Source of the DNA: Sphingobacterium sp. lm-10
Lineage (GTDB): Bacteria; Bacteroidota; Bacteroidia; Sphingobacteriales; Sphingobacteriaceae
Assembly: GCF_023554555.1 (NCBI RefSeq)
Contig: NZ_JAMJWC010000001.1
Coordinates: 1,860,001-1,924,000 of the forward strand
DNA length: 64,000 nt
Direction: 5' to 3'
Part shown: positions 1-8,044 of the stretch, in pieces
Numbering within the stretch: position 1 is the first letter of the stretch
Layout: each line of letters starts with the position of its first letter
Notes under the pieces: model-generated
What the model was told of the DNA's origin: nothing
The model's database searches: none
What the model saw: the letters and a program-made list of their open reading frames with translations, nothing else
Made by a program: the position numbers and the translations under genes

Positions 1-735
1 TGGATTGATAAGCCCTCCCACTCGATCAATAATACCCACTACACGAACGCCCATTCGTGCAAGATAGAATGCCGCAGAAGCAGCCACATTGCCCCATCCT
101 TGAATTATTGCCCGCTTGCCTATACACGATCCATCGTACAACGAAAAGAAATGCTGAATAGATTCGGCTACGCCGTATCCCGTGATCATATCGGCTATTC
201 TGTATTTACGTTTCAGATCAGGGCTGTACAAAGCATCTTCAATCACCTTAGAAACGCCGTACCGCAATTGGCCAATTTGATGAATGCGCGCATTTTCCCG
301 CACATTAAAATGCCCGTGCAATACACCTTCCTGCGGATGCCACAATCCGTATTGCTCCGTAAGGGGAATTACATCATGGATCTCATCTACGTTGAGGTCT
401 CCACCCGTACCATAGTAGGCTTTAAGTAAAGGTGTCACCACCTTAAACCATCGATCCAACACACCATAACGCCGAGGATCGGAAGGGTCGAAATTGATCC
501 CAGACTTCGCGCCACCAATGGCGGGTCCGGAAACCGTAAACTTCACCTCCATTGTCTTTGCCAGGCCGACCACTTCGTGCCGATCCAGCCCCAAACGCAT
601 GCGCGTGCCACCACCGGCGGCACCACCGCGAAGTGAATTGATAACAATCCATCCCTCTGCTTCTGTTTCGGTATCCTTCCACTCAAAAACGATTTCGGGA
701 CATTTGTCCTCGAAAGTTGACAATAACCCTTTCAT
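1..735 (-). CDS. Glu/Leu/Phe/Val dehydrogenase, N-terminal 245 residues (cut by window edge)
   Basis: NAD(P)-dependent amino acid dehydrogenase that reversibly deaminates an amino acid to its 2-oxo acid in the cytoplasm. The reading frame stays open from the ATG at 735 to base 1, so the 3' end lies outside. Visible family motifs are the substrate-loop lysine in GPAIGGAKSG, the GTGGDLNVDE block, and the start of the Rossmann fold (GWGNVAASAAFYLARMG). It begins 9 bases after the hppD stop, so the two are very probably one transcript. Substrate cannot be fixed from the fragment. Beside hppD and phhA, a role in branched-chain or aromatic amino acid degradation is a reasonable inference. Confidence 0.9.
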   Translation of the reverse strand, partial: MKGLLSTFEDKCPEIVFEWKDTETEAEGWIVINSLRGGAAGGGTRMRLGLDRHEVVGLAKTMEVKFTVSGPAIGGAKSGINFDPSDPRRYGVLDRWFKVVTPLLKAYYGTGGDLNVDEIHDVIPLTEQYGLWHPQEGVLHGHFNVRENARIHQIGQLRYGVSKVIEDALYSPDLKRKYRIADMITGYGVAESIQHFFSLYDGSCIGKRAIIQGWGNVAASAAFYLARMGVRVVGIIDRVGGLINP

Positions 736-744
736 ATCTTATAA

Positions 745-1872
745 TTATAGATTACCACGCTTTTCCTGTTCCCGTTCGATCGCCTCAAAAAGTGCTTTGA
801 AATTACCTGCACCAAAACTTTGTGCTCCTTTTCGCTGGATAATTTCATAAAATAAGGTTGGCCGGTCTTCTATTGGTTTGGTAAAGATCTGCAAGAGATA
901 ACCTTCCTCATCCCGGTCGACCATGATTCCTAAATCCTGAATGGTTTTCACTTCTTCTTCTATCGCGCCAACACGGTCTGGCAGCATATCGTAATAACTT
1001 TCTGGCGGAGCAGACAAGAACTCAACCCCTCGGGATTTCAGTTCCCGCACAGTAGACACAATATCATTGGTAGCCAATGCGGCATGTTGTACGCCCTCGC
1101 CTTCATAATAATCTAAGTATTCCTCAATCTGTGATTTCTTTTTACCTTCGGCAGGCTCGTTAATAGGAAATTTTACATAACCATTGCCATTGCTCATCAC
1201 TTTACTCATCAGTGCAGAATATTCGGTATTGATCTGCTTATCATCAAAGGATAAAATATTCACAAACCCCATCACATCCTGATACCATTCTACTGTCGCG
1301 TTCATGCGATCCCAACCCACGTTGCCTACACAATGGTCGATATAGAGCAGTCCCGTTTCTTCTGGATTATAATCGCTTTTCCAAGTCTGAAACCCAGGCA
1401 TAAAGGGCCCTTGGTAATTCTTGCGCTCGACAAACAAGTGAACAGTCTCCCCGTAGGTATAAATTCCTGCGGTTCGCACGACCCCATGCTCGTCGGATAG
1501 TTCCTGTGGTTCCTGATAGACGCGCGCTCCACGATTGACTGTTTCTTCGAAAGATTTGTAGGCATCGTCTACCCATAGCGCTAGAATTTTTACGCCATCG
1601 CCATGCTTCTTCACATGTTCTGATATGAGGTGGTCGGAATGTAGGGCAGTAGTGAGTACTAGTCGAATTTTATGCTGCTTTAAAACATAGGAACAGCGAT
1701 CCCGAACTCCGGTTTCCGGCCCGGCATATGCTTCGGATTGAAAACCAAAGGCAGTTTTGTAAAAATGCGCTGCCTGTTTTGCATTGCCTACGTAAAATTC
1801 GATGTGATCTGTGCCATTGATCGGCAAAAAATCTGCAGCGTGCGAGATTTTTTCGGCAAATGATTGTGCCAT
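745..1872 (-). CDS. hppD: 4-hydroxyphenylpyruvate dioxygenase
   Basis: Converts 4-hydroxyphenylpyruvate and O2 to homogentisate and CO2, the second committed step of tyrosine catabolism, in the cytoplasm. The 375-residue protein has the normal bacterial length and two VOC-fold halves. The three iron ligands expected for the family are visible as His180 (IDHCVGNV), His263 (VQHAALAT) and Glu343 (FYEIIQR). It lies downstream of phhA on the same strand and directly upstream of an amino acid dehydrogenase. The 306-base gap to phhA holds a promoter-like element, a small ORF and two inverted repeats, so separate regulation is likely. The homogentisate-cleaving enzymes are not in the window. Confidence 0.96.
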   Translation of the reverse strand: MAQSFAEKISHAADFLPINGTDHIEFYVGNAKQAAHFYKTAFGFQSEAYAGPETGVRDRCSYVLKQHKIRLVLTTALHSDHLISEHVKKHGDGVKILALWVDDAYKSFEETVNRGARVYQEPQELSDEHGVVRTAGIYTYGETVHLFVERKNYQGPFMPGFQTWKSDYNPEETGLLYIDHCVGNVGWDRMNATVEWYQDVMGFVNILSFDDKQINTEYSALMSKVMSNGNGYVKFPINEPAEGKKKSQIEEYLDYYEGEGVQHAALATNDIVSTVRELKSRGVEFLSAPPESYYDMLPDRVGAIEEEVKTIQDLGIMVDRDEEGYLLQIFTKPIEDRPTLFYEIIQRKGAQSFGAGNFKALFEAIEREQEKRGNL

Positions 1873-1906
1873 AATAATGGATTTATAGTGAATTGGTGTA
1901 TAGAAA

Positions 1907-1923
1907 TTAGTGATTTACACTAA
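1907..1923. promoter_or_regulatory. inverted repeat before hppD, possible operator
   Basis: TTAGTG-ATTTA-CACTAA is a perfect 6-base inverted repeat with a 5-base spacer, 35 bases upstream of the hppD start. A second one, AGATA-AGCGC-TATCT, lies at 1938-1952. Neither is followed by a T run, so they look more like protein-binding sites or leader RNA stems than terminators. The regulator is unknown. Confidence 0.35.
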
Positions 1924-1983
1924 GAATACTTTGCTTAAGATAAGCGCTATCTGGTAAGAGAGCCAGACAAAGAAATTTTGTGA

Positions 1984-2082
1984 TTAGTATTGTGCAAATA
2001 CCAAATCTGCTAGCAATGCTTTGCGAAGCAAGGCTAAACCTAGCGAAAATAAGACAGCAGCTAATATGTGTGTACTGTTCAT
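1984..2082 (-). CDS. possible 32-residue leader or small membrane peptide
   Basis: A short open frame between phhA and hppD. ATG at 2082 lies 18 bases after a TATATTTG promoter box, and the frame closes with TAA at 1984-1986, 111 bases before the hppD start. The peptide begins MNSTHILAAVLFSLGLALL, a strongly hydrophobic run, followed by a basic pair (RK) and a second mostly hydrophobic part ending in QY. It could be a single-pass membrane peptide or a leader peptide that tunes hppD. It has no recognised family. The promoter placement is the main support; chance is possible for so short an ORF. Confidence 0.4.
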   Translation of the reverse strand: MNSTHILAAVLFSLGLALLRKALLADLVFAQY

Positions 2083-2100
2083 AAGTGGTTCATTCTTATC

Positions 2101-2132
2101 CAAATATAGCTAAGAGGAATCTAAAATACAAG
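2101..2132 (-). promoter_or_regulatory. Bacteroidota-type promoter for the hppD transcript
   Basis: On the minus strand TATATTTG (2108-2101) matches the TAnnTTTG -7 consensus of Bacteroidota. CTTG (2132-2129), 20 bases upstream, approximates the TTTG -33 element. Predicted transcription would start near 2095, giving hppD a leader of about 220 bases that contains the small ORF and the inverted repeats. Confidence 0.5.
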
Positions 2133-2178
2133 TTTTAACCCCAAATTAACATCTCCATTGAAAAGAGAAATAGACTAC

Positions 2179-3936
2179 CTACAACAAGATCTCCATTTCC
2201 TTATTTTTTGCTAAGCGAATGCCATCCGAAATGAGTTTTTTCCAAGATGGATTTGCCTTTGACAATACGTTTAGCTCACGCTCTATGGTAGTTGCGGCCT
2301 CTTTTTGGCAGTCGTCTACCGCTAGCTCCAATAATTCGATTAATGCCAACCAATTTTTAGACAACTCCTGATCATTTCCGTTATAAAAATGCTCAAGATC
2401 TATCCAATCACCCTTTTCGCGCATTATACGGATCTTCTCGTAAAGTTGTATTTTCTGATGCCTTTCCGTACTCTCCGCAGCGACGATCGTCTTATGTGCA
2501 GACATAGCTACCTTAGATTCAAAAGCAGTCTTATCGGCTGCACCAGAAAATACAGAAATGATTTTCTGCCCCACTGCCATATCGTATCTTCCCCATGTGG
2601 GTTCAAAATAGAGTTCTCCGCTAATTGTATCCTCTACAGTACAATCGCTGAAGCTCAGCAAACATAACTTTGATTCTTTAAAAACTTGATCAACTAATTG
2701 GCCGCGAACGGTTATGCCCGATTCTAAATGTAGCACAACAGAGTTCCCTGATATCCATCCGCGCTCTGCCAAATCCTTTGCACTACAATCTTCCAACTCA
2801 GTTTCCAATCCTACGACAGCACCAACCGGACTACCAAAACCATTCGGATGTGTCAACTTATCATGCCCTGATAACTGTTGATCGTCATATGCCAATGCAG
2901 TTGGGCCTTCCGTACGGATATATGATAGCATATCTGCTCGCCCAGATTTCTGAAATGTACCAGAAATCTGCAATCCTGAGCTGTACACGATCGTACAGGT
3001 ATTCCCACTGGCAATTGCCTTATCAACACCGTGTTTCCCGCCGATTCTAAAAGCCATCGTATCCGCAAAGTCATCTAAAACTGCACGCAGATGTGCGAAA
3101 TCTGGCGTTACAAATAATTGTGGTTGTGCCGTGGTAATATCGTATGTGTACTGCAAGGCTTCAATGGTATAATCGAGCTTAGGTATGCTGGGTTGCATGC
3201 AACTGGCACTCTCACCAATAGAAGATAACAGCCCTGCCCCATAAATTTTGGGATTTTCTACCGTTCCTATCAATCCATATTCTACCGTCCACCAATGTAA
3301 CCTGCTCAGCAACGTCATCTCCGATGGTTCGCCCATATTTTGCTGAATATCCGCCAAGGATTTTTCTGCTGTTGCCAGTTCGTCGGAAGTAACATCTGTA
3401 CGTTCCTTTAAAATGGACAATTGCCTAATCGCTTCATATAGCTGGAAATCCTGTGCTGAAAACATGGCCTTGCTACCAATCTCTCCAAAGTATTGTAAGT
3501 AATCGGCATATTCTGGTTCGCCGATAATTGGCGCATGGCCAGAAGACTCATGGATAATATCTGGAGCTGGCGTATATTCTATGTGTTCAAGCTGCCGTAT
3601 ATCCGCTGCAATCACCAAAACGCGATGTGCTTGAAATTCCATAAAGGCCGATGGCGGAATAAACCCATCCACGGTGACGGCTCCCCAGCCTATCTGCGAC
3701 AGGCTATCATTCATTGCTTGCAAATCGGGAATACGCTCTATTGATAATCCCGCTTTGCGCAAACCAGGAATATAAGGGTAATAGGCTACATCTTTCAGAT
3801 ACGCATAGTTCTGTCGCATAACGTACCGCCACACTGCCTGATCTATAGAAGAATAGCGCGAGTAGCATTGTGGCACGACAAACTGTCTTAGATGTGTTGG
3901 TAATGCGTCCAACACCGGGTTATTATACGTCTCCAT
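2179..3936 (-). CDS. phhA: phenylalanine 4-monooxygenase (aromatic amino acid hydroxylase), long form
   Basis: Hydroxylates phenylalanine to tyrosine using O2 and a tetrahydropterin. The catalytic domain occupies about residues 1-290, and the iron triad is visible: His129 and His134 in HESSGHAP, and Glu219 in WTVEYGLIG. At 585 residues it is about twice the length of the compact Pseudomonas-type enzyme. The C-terminal ~280 residues contain no motif I recognise. With hppD downstream it forms the upper phenylalanine-to-homogentisate route. A TAGATTTG -7 box at 3955-3962 lies 18 bases before the ATG, so the gene probably has its own promoter and a short leader. Confidence 0.93.
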   Translation of the reverse strand: METYNNPVLDALPTHLRQFVVPQCYSRYSSIDQAVWRYVMRQNYAYLKDVAYYPYIPGLRKAGLSIERIPDLQAMNDSLSQIGWGAVTVDGFIPPSAFMEFQAHRVLVIAADIRQLEHIEYTPAPDIIHESSGHAPIIGEPEYADYLQYFGEIGSKAMFSAQDFQLYEAIRQLSILKERTDVTSDELATAEKSLADIQQNMGEPSEMTLLSRLHWWTVEYGLIGTVENPKIYGAGLLSSIGESASCMQPSIPKLDYTIEALQYTYDITTAQPQLFVTPDFAHLRAVLDDFADTMAFRIGGKHGVDKAIASGNTCTIVYSSGLQISGTFQKSGRADMLSYIRTEGPTALAYDDQQLSGHDKLTHPNGFGSPVGAVVGLETELEDCSAKDLAERGWISGNSVVLHLESGITVRGQLVDQVFKESKLCLLSFSDCTVEDTISGELYFEPTWGRYDMAVGQKIISVFSGAADKTAFESKVAMSAHKTIVAAESTERHQKIQLYEKIRIMREKGDWIDLEHFYNGNDQELSKNWLALIELLELAVDDCQKEAATTIERELNVLSKANPSWKKLISDGIRLAKNKEMEILL

Positions 3937-3954
3937 TTACAATCGGTTGAAAAA

Positions 3955-3962
3955 CAAATCTA
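3955..3962 (-). promoter_or_regulatory. -7 promoter box for phhA
   Basis: Minus-strand TAGATTTG fits TAnnTTTG exactly and ends 18 bases upstream of the phhA ATG. No clear TTTG -33 element is seen at the expected spacing. Confidence 0.45.
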
Positions 3963-3992
3963 CAGACTTTTTAACTCAATTGTAAATTAAGT

Positions 3993-4472
3993 TCATAAGA
4001 GTTTTTGTATCTCCGCTTCCAACGCCTGTGGTTTGGTAATCGGTGAAAATCTTTTAACAGGTTTTCCATTTTTATCTACTAGGAATTTGGTAAAATTCCA
4101 TTTGATACGAGCACCCAAAAACCCAGATAGATTCTTTTTAAGGTATTGAAATATAGGATTTGTGTCGGCGCCATTCACATCTGACTTTGCCATCAGCTGA
4201 AAAGTGACCCCGTGATTAATTTGGCAAGTGGTCTCCATATTTTGGTCGGTTTCGGGTTCCTGATTACCAAATTGATCGCAAGGGAAGCCAAGTACAACCA
4301 ACCCTCGCTTGCCATATTTTTGATGCAGCTTTTCTAAGCCCTCAAACTGGGGTGCTAGGCCACATTTAGTAGCTGTATTCACAATCAAAACCACTTGACC
4401 GCGTAAGCTGTCCATAGCCAGTGTCTCACCATTAGGCTTGTGGGCACTTAAATCATAAAATGTTTGCATCAT
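3993..4472 (-). CDS. glutathione peroxidase family thiol peroxidase
   Basis: Reduces hydroperoxides; bacterial members usually draw electrons from thioredoxin. The peroxidatic cysteine is in NTATKCG, followed by the resolving-cysteine block FPCDQFG and the WNFTKF tryptophan/asparagine motif. These are the complete catalytic signature of the BtuE/BsaA-like group. The frame stays open to 4517, but that extension runs through a terminator hairpin (4487-4526), so translation from the ATG at 4472 or 4469 is far more likely and gives the usual ~158-residue protein. No signal peptide, so cytoplasmic. Probably transcribed alone. Confidence 0.92.
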   Translation of the reverse strand: MMQTFYDLSAHKPNGETLAMDSLRGQVVLIVNTATKCGLAPQFEGLEKLHQKYGKRGLVVLGFPCDQFGNQEPETDQNMETTCQINHGVTFQLMAKSDVNGADTNPIFQYLKKNLSGFLGARIKWNFTKFLVDKNGKPVKRFSPITKPQALEAEIQKLL

Positions 4473-4486
4473 CTTAATGGATAAGT

Positions 4487-4526
4487 AAAAGAGCCGGAAA
4501 TCACAAAATAGTGACACGGCTCTTTT
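4487..4526 (-). terminator. intrinsic terminator after the stress protein gene
   Basis: AAAAGAGCCG pairs with CGGCTCTTTT, with a further inner stem TCAC/GTGA. It is U-rich on both ends, so it may work in both directions. It separates the FMN-binding stress protein gene from the peroxidase gene and decides the peroxidase start. Confidence 0.75.
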
Positions 4527-4556
4527 AAATTTAGAAATAAATGTCGGAAATATTCG

Positions 4557-5063
4557 CTAGATACTTAGATCTCCCTGGCGTCCTATGTCTTTCTTAGCGC
4601 CAGTCACTGCGCTCGCTGCTACTTTAAAAAAGGTAACGAGTTTATTAGACTTGTTATCCCAATAGTGCGCTTCACTGGGTGCTACACGTAATACGCGTAT
4701 GCGCGGATCTTCTTTTCCTTTCTCAAACCATCCCTCGACCATTTTATTCCAATACTTATCGATTCGGCTTTGATCTCTTGACACTTCTGCATGTCCGTTG
4801 ATACTTAGAAAGCTATAGTTGCTGACATCAGCATATAAAAGACTGACCTGATCATTTGCTTCGAGATGTGAATGTGTGTCACTTTCAGAAGAAAATAGAA
4901 ACCAAATGTTTCCAGACTCATCGACTTCTTGGCGGCTCATCGGCACTGCATGTACATAACTACTTCCCGAAGGATAACTACCTAACATACCGATATCAAT
5001 TTTATCGACCAATTCTTTTAGTTTATCTATAGCTTCTTGGTTGTGAAGATTTTCTGTACTCAT
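4557..5063 (-). CDS. pyridoxamine 5'-phosphate oxidase-fold, general stress protein 26-like
   Basis: Small split-barrel flavoprotein family typified by general stress protein 26; members bind FMN or FAD but the physiological reaction is mostly unknown. The 168 residues match the family length. Characteristic blocks are the VHAVPMS strand, NIWFLFSSESDTH, QVSLLYADVSNYSFLSINGHAEV, and the YWNKMVEGWFEKGKEDP helix. No signal peptide, so cytoplasmic. The TAGATTTG box at 5066-5073 ends only 2 bases before the ATG, suggesting a leaderless or nearly leaderless mRNA. Divergently transcribed from the small unknown gene at 5182. Confidence 0.88.
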   Translation of the reverse strand: MSTENLHNQEAIDKLKELVDKIDIGMLGSYPSGSSYVHAVPMSRQEVDESGNIWFLFSSESDTHSHLEANDQVSLLYADVSNYSFLSINGHAEVSRDQSRIDKYWNKMVEGWFEKGKEDPRIRVLRVAPSEAHYWDNKSNKLVTFFKVAASAVTGAKKDIGRQGDLSI

Positions 5064-5065
5064 AT

Positions 5066-5073
5066 CAAATCTA
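5066..5073 (-). promoter_or_regulatory. -7 promoter box abutting the stress protein start
   Basis: Minus-strand TAGATTTG ends at 5066 and the ATG begins at 5063. If used, transcription would start at or just before the A of ATG. A GTTG about 17-20 bases upstream is only a weak -33 match. Confidence 0.4.
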
Positions 5074-5181
5074 TTTGTTTGATATTACAACAACTGGCGT
5101 AGGCATTTGTTAGGTTGCATTTAAAAAAATCAAATACGGTAATTGGTTGTTTATCCTGTGTAAACTATAAACCTAGAAAAC

Positions 5182-5469
5182 ATGACGCAACAAGAAGCAA
5201 TCAACAAAGGCAAAGCGTATTACCAGGATCGCGTAGCTGGCAATAGTATCGAGGAAGACAAAGGCTTTCACTTAGTAGATGAGAATGAGGAATTTTCTAT
5301 TTTTTTGGATAATAATACCGCAGACGTAAGTGATCCTGCCCTATTATCAATAAGCGATGCCGATGGACACGAAAAATTCATGGAGCGGTATAAAAAAATT
5401 GAGGAAAATGCTTCCTACTGTGAAACGATCGGATCGAGCACATATAGAGTGTGTGCCATACCTAAATAA
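5182..5469 (+). CDS. small acidic protein of unknown function
   Basis: A 95-residue cytoplasmic protein beginning MTQQEAINKGKAYYQDRVAG, rich in Glu and Asp, with no signal peptide or membrane segment. Two cysteines sit near the C-terminus (YCETIG and YRVCAIPK). I recognise no family. It is a lone gene, divergent from the stress protein gene and closed by a strong bidirectional terminator, so it is probably expressed as its own unit. The clean ATG, a frame filling the interval, and the terminator six bases after its stop codon begins support it as real. Confidence 0.7.
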   Translation: MTQQEAINKGKAYYQDRVAGNSIEEDKGFHLVDENEEFSIFLDNNTADVSDPALLSISDADGHEKFMERYKKIEENASYCETIGSSTYRVCAIPK

Positions 5470-5514
5470 TACTAACAAAAAAGATGGGGCTTTACCCCAT
5501 CTTTTTTGTTAGTA
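5470..5514. terminator. bidirectional terminator, 20-bp perfect stem
   Basis: A perfect 20-base stem (5470-5489 with 5495-5514) around the loop CTTTA, with A6 and T6 tracts at the stem's outer part. It lies between the convergent genes ending at 5469 and 5536 and can serve both. Confidence 0.9.
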
Positions 5515-5535
5515 CAAATATTGAACTATTGTAAA

Positions 5536-6015
5536 TTATTCGGTCGGTAGCTCCGCCTCCTTGATTTTCTTCAAAACATAGTGCTCAGCCAGAGCACCAG
5601 TTATCTCCTTCTCATCTTCACCCAGCTGTTTCAAATTATCTTTACCAACTTTGAATTTAGTATCGATAGTCGTACCCTTTAGGTGAGCCACTTTACCTCC
5701 GTCATGCCACATAATGCGCCCATTATCGTCCACTTTATAGTCGCTATCTGCGTAATCCTCTGTAATGCGAAACGTGTCGTTGCTATTTAATACTACCGTA
5801 GTTTTGATACCAGAGCAATCTGCACAAGGTAATACGCCTTCATACGTACCGGGCCATTCGCCCGTAGTTTCGGCGATTGGCGCTGCTCCCTCTTCTGAAG
5901 AAGTGGCTCCCATTGATTCTTCTGACGTAGCTGCGTCATTGGCTTTATCTGTATTAGACTGCCCGCATCCTGTTAAGACGGCTATTCCTATTAAGTAACT
6001 GAAGATGTATCTCAT
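5536..6015 (-). CDS. NlpE-like copper resistance / envelope stress lipoprotein
   Basis: Predicted lipoprotein starting MRYIFSYLIGIAVLTGCG, with lipobox LTGC; the frame extends upstream, but the signal peptide starts cleanly at the ATG at 6015. After an acidic, Ser/Ala-rich linker comes the NlpE N-terminal beta-barrel domain with its signature LPCADCSGIKT, whose two cysteines form the CxxC of the family, then WHDGGKVAHLKG. NlpE proteins sense envelope or copper stress. It sits just before the histidine kinase gene stop (113 bases apart, same strand); a functional link is possible but not shown. Confidence 0.88.
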   Translation of the reverse strand: MRYIFSYLIGIAVLTGCGQSNTDKANDAATSEESMGATSSEEGAAPIAETTGEWPGTYEGVLPCADCSGIKTTVVLNSNDTFRITEDYADSDYKVDDNGRIMWHDGGKVAHLKGTTIDTKFKVGKDNLKQLGEDEKEITGALAEHYVLKKIKEAELPTE

Positions 6016-6128
6016 ATCATTTGTTTTTCCTATGTGTTTTGCAAATTCCTTGCCATAATCTATAAATTCCTTTCCATAAGATAAATCATGTTTTTTCGCC
6101 ACAAAACCCAATGTTGATTTTCTAATGC

Positions 6129-7412
6129 TTATCCATCCAGCAAAATAGGAAAACCAACTGTAAACCGACTACCGCTGCCAAGCACGCTATCCACGTGCAC
6201 GATGCCGTTATTATGTTTGATCAATTCACTGCAAAGTAGCAAACCAAGCCCAGCACCAGGCTCATTATCGGTCCCTACAGAACGCTGCTGAATGGTATGG
6301 AACAAATATTCTGCCTGATCTTTATGCATTCCTATACCGCTATCCGTAACATGAATAAATCCGTACCCCAAATCGTGGGAAACCGAAATTTTTATGACAC
6401 TATTTGTATGACTAAATTTAACAGCATTGCTTAGTAGATTTCGTAGAATGATTATGAGGTGATCTCGATCCACATATACATGAAAAACTTTATCGATCTC
6501 CACCAAAAGCTCAATTCCTTTCATATCACAAGCTGATTTAAAAACAAGCACTAGTGTTTCTATAACATCTGCAACACGAGTAGTCACGCTAGGTTTAGGC
6601 ACTCCGAGCATGCTGCGACTACTCCAGCTCAAGATATCATCCAACACTTCTTTCTGCTTCGCAATTTGTCGTTGTAGCTGTAGAATGTATTCTTCGGATA
6701 CGGCGCCGTCGATCACTTGTTTATGCAGCAAATGCACCATCCCATCCAACGTAGACAGCGGACTCCGAATATCATGTGCTACAATGGAAAAAATACGTTC
6801 CTTATCATGATTGAGCAATTGTAGTTTTTGCCGCTGCTCTTCTATCAGCATCATGTTATTGTAGATAATATTTTTGAAGAAGTGCACCGCTATAACAATG
6901 AAAACGAGAGAACTAATCGTGTTGATTAATACCCGACTTTGGGGCACATGGTTGGTGAACAACACTTCTTTTGGAAATAGTTTGATAGAAACGATGCCTG
7001 CTATCACTAAAATACCGACAGACCATTGTACAACGCGACTATCGTACAACAGCATGCAAACAATCATGATGCAGAGCAGGAAATTCTCACCGGCATTACC
7101 ATAGAATAGCGCTCCAAAGTAGAAGAAAAAAAAGCTCACCCCCAACAAGATGATTTTAGCCAACTCCTGCCGTTTATAGTGTTGAAGAAATAAAACAGAA
7201 AGACAAAAAAGGGAGTTGGCCATGTTGATCAATGACAAGAAATAACGGCCTTCGAAAAAATTGACGATGGAGAAAAAAAACATAGCAGGTACGCAGCTAA
7301 TGGCAATCAGGTTTACCATATGCACACGCTTAATCTCCATATAAGTCATTTGAGGATCGACCCCCAGATGAGAAAGAGCTCGCCAAAGGCGAGAAAACGT
7401 CATCTTATCCAT
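6129..7412 (-). CDS. membrane-bound sensor histidine kinase (orphan)
   Basis: Two-component sensor kinase. The N-terminal ~190 residues form about six hydrophobic membrane segments with little periplasmic sequence. The cytoplasmic part has the H-box HDIRSPLSTLDGM with the phospho-His, the N-box LRNLLSNAVKFSH, G1 DSGIGM and G2 GAGLGLLLCSEL, so the kinase core is complete. No response regulator lies nearby. The open frame begins at a TTG inside the promoter box at 7425-7432, so the ATG at 7412 (or 7403) is the likely start. The signal sensed is unknown; the membrane region may detect bilayer or transport state. Confidence 0.92.
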   Translation of the reverse strand: MDKMTFSRLWRALSHLGVDPQMTYMEIKRVHMVNLIAISCVPAMFFFSIVNFFEGRYFLSLINMANSLFCLSVLFLQHYKRQELAKIILLGVSFFFFYFGALFYGNAGENFLLCIMIVCMLLYDSRVVQWSVGILVIAGIVSIKLFPKEVLFTNHVPQSRVLINTISSLVFIVIAVHFFKNIIYNNMMLIEEQRQKLQLLNHDKERIFSIVAHDIRSPLSTLDGMVHLLHKQVIDGAVSEEYILQLQRQIAKQKEVLDDILSWSSRSMLGVPKPSVTTRVADVIETLVLVFKSACDMKGIELLVEIDKVFHVYVDRDHLIIILRNLLSNAVKFSHTNSVIKISVSHDLGYGFIHVTDSGIGMHKDQAEYLFHTIQQRSVGTDNEPGAGLGLLLCSELIKHNNGIVHVDSVLGSGSRFTVGFPILLDG

Positions 7413-7424
7413 AATTCCAACGGG

Positions 7425-7432
7425 CAAAAATA
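7425..7432 (-). promoter_or_regulatory. -7 promoter box for the histidine kinase gene
   Basis: Minus-strand TATTTTTG fits TAnnTTTG and ends 12 bases before the ATG at 7412. It overlaps the upstream in-frame TTG, which argues against that TTG as a start. Confidence 0.4.
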
Positions 7433-7580
7433 GCTAATATTACTATATATTATCTATCCAAAATCAATGATCATTCAAAACTCGTATAAAGTAATGTAGC
7501 CAGCAAGCCCGGTGTCTCTATGTACCTTATACGAAAACATATTGAGGTCATGGTCGTTGTACATAATAAACGGAGAAGCC

Positions 7581-7886
7581 ATGAAAAAAGAGATCAATAT
7601 TAACGTCGCCTCATTTTACGAATCAGACTACAAACAGCTTTCGTGGAGTATCGAAGGCAGCAGCCAATCTGGCACCTCGACCTTAGATGAACAGCACTAC
7701 GACAAAATTGCTATCAGCAATGCGGTAGAAAAGCATTTACAACAGATTAGTAAATCACTGCCGGAAGGAGACAATTTCAGTGATTACGAGATGTCTTTAC
7801 TTTTCGAGGATGGCTTAGAGGCTGCACAGAAAGAAGAGTTTACTGCCGCATTTAATGATTCCAATACGCGAGATGAATCATTTTAA
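7581..7886 (+). CDS. small protein of unknown function
   Basis: A 101-residue protein from the ATG at 7581 (MKKEININVASFYESDYKQ). An upstream in-frame ATG at 7512 adds 23 residues that look non-coding, whereas GGAG lies 8 bases before 7581. It is acidic, has no signal peptide or membrane helix, and I recognise no family. It ends in a polar tail (NDSNTRDESF). A strong terminator follows 27 bases downstream. It has no neighbours on the same strand. Confidence 0.65.
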   Translation: MKKEININVASFYESDYKQLSWSIEGSSQSGTSTLDEQHYDKIAISNAVEKHLQQISKSLPEGDNFSDYEMSLLFEDGLEAAQKEEFTAAFNDSNTRDESF

Positions 7887-7912
7887 AATGAAATAAAATC
7901 AGAGATATGACT

Positions 7913-7963
7913 ATTACATCATTAAGCCGCCTGCTGTTGGAGCAGGCGGCTTAATGATGTAAT
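7913..7963. terminator. bidirectional terminator, 23-bp perfect stem
   Basis: A perfect 23-base stem (7913-7935 with 7941-7963) around GTTGG, GC-rich in the loop-proximal half. It lies between convergent genes ending at 7886 and 8045. The distal part is AT-rich rather than a pure T run. Confidence 0.8.
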
Positions 7964-8044
7964 TTATATTTGTACAATAGCGCTATCACACTAATTAATA
8001 TTCACAAACGATCTACCGGTTAAAGATACATGATAAGCTAAATT

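Noticed and set aside
494-850. 118-residue plus-strand frame at the dehydrogenase/hppD junction
   Set aside because: It runs across two genes on the other strand with recognised products and has no recognisable motif of its own.
4473-4517. N-terminal extension of the glutathione peroxidase
   Set aside because: The extra 15 residues are encoded by the terminator hairpin of the neighbouring gene, and the family start fits the ATG at 4472 or 4469.
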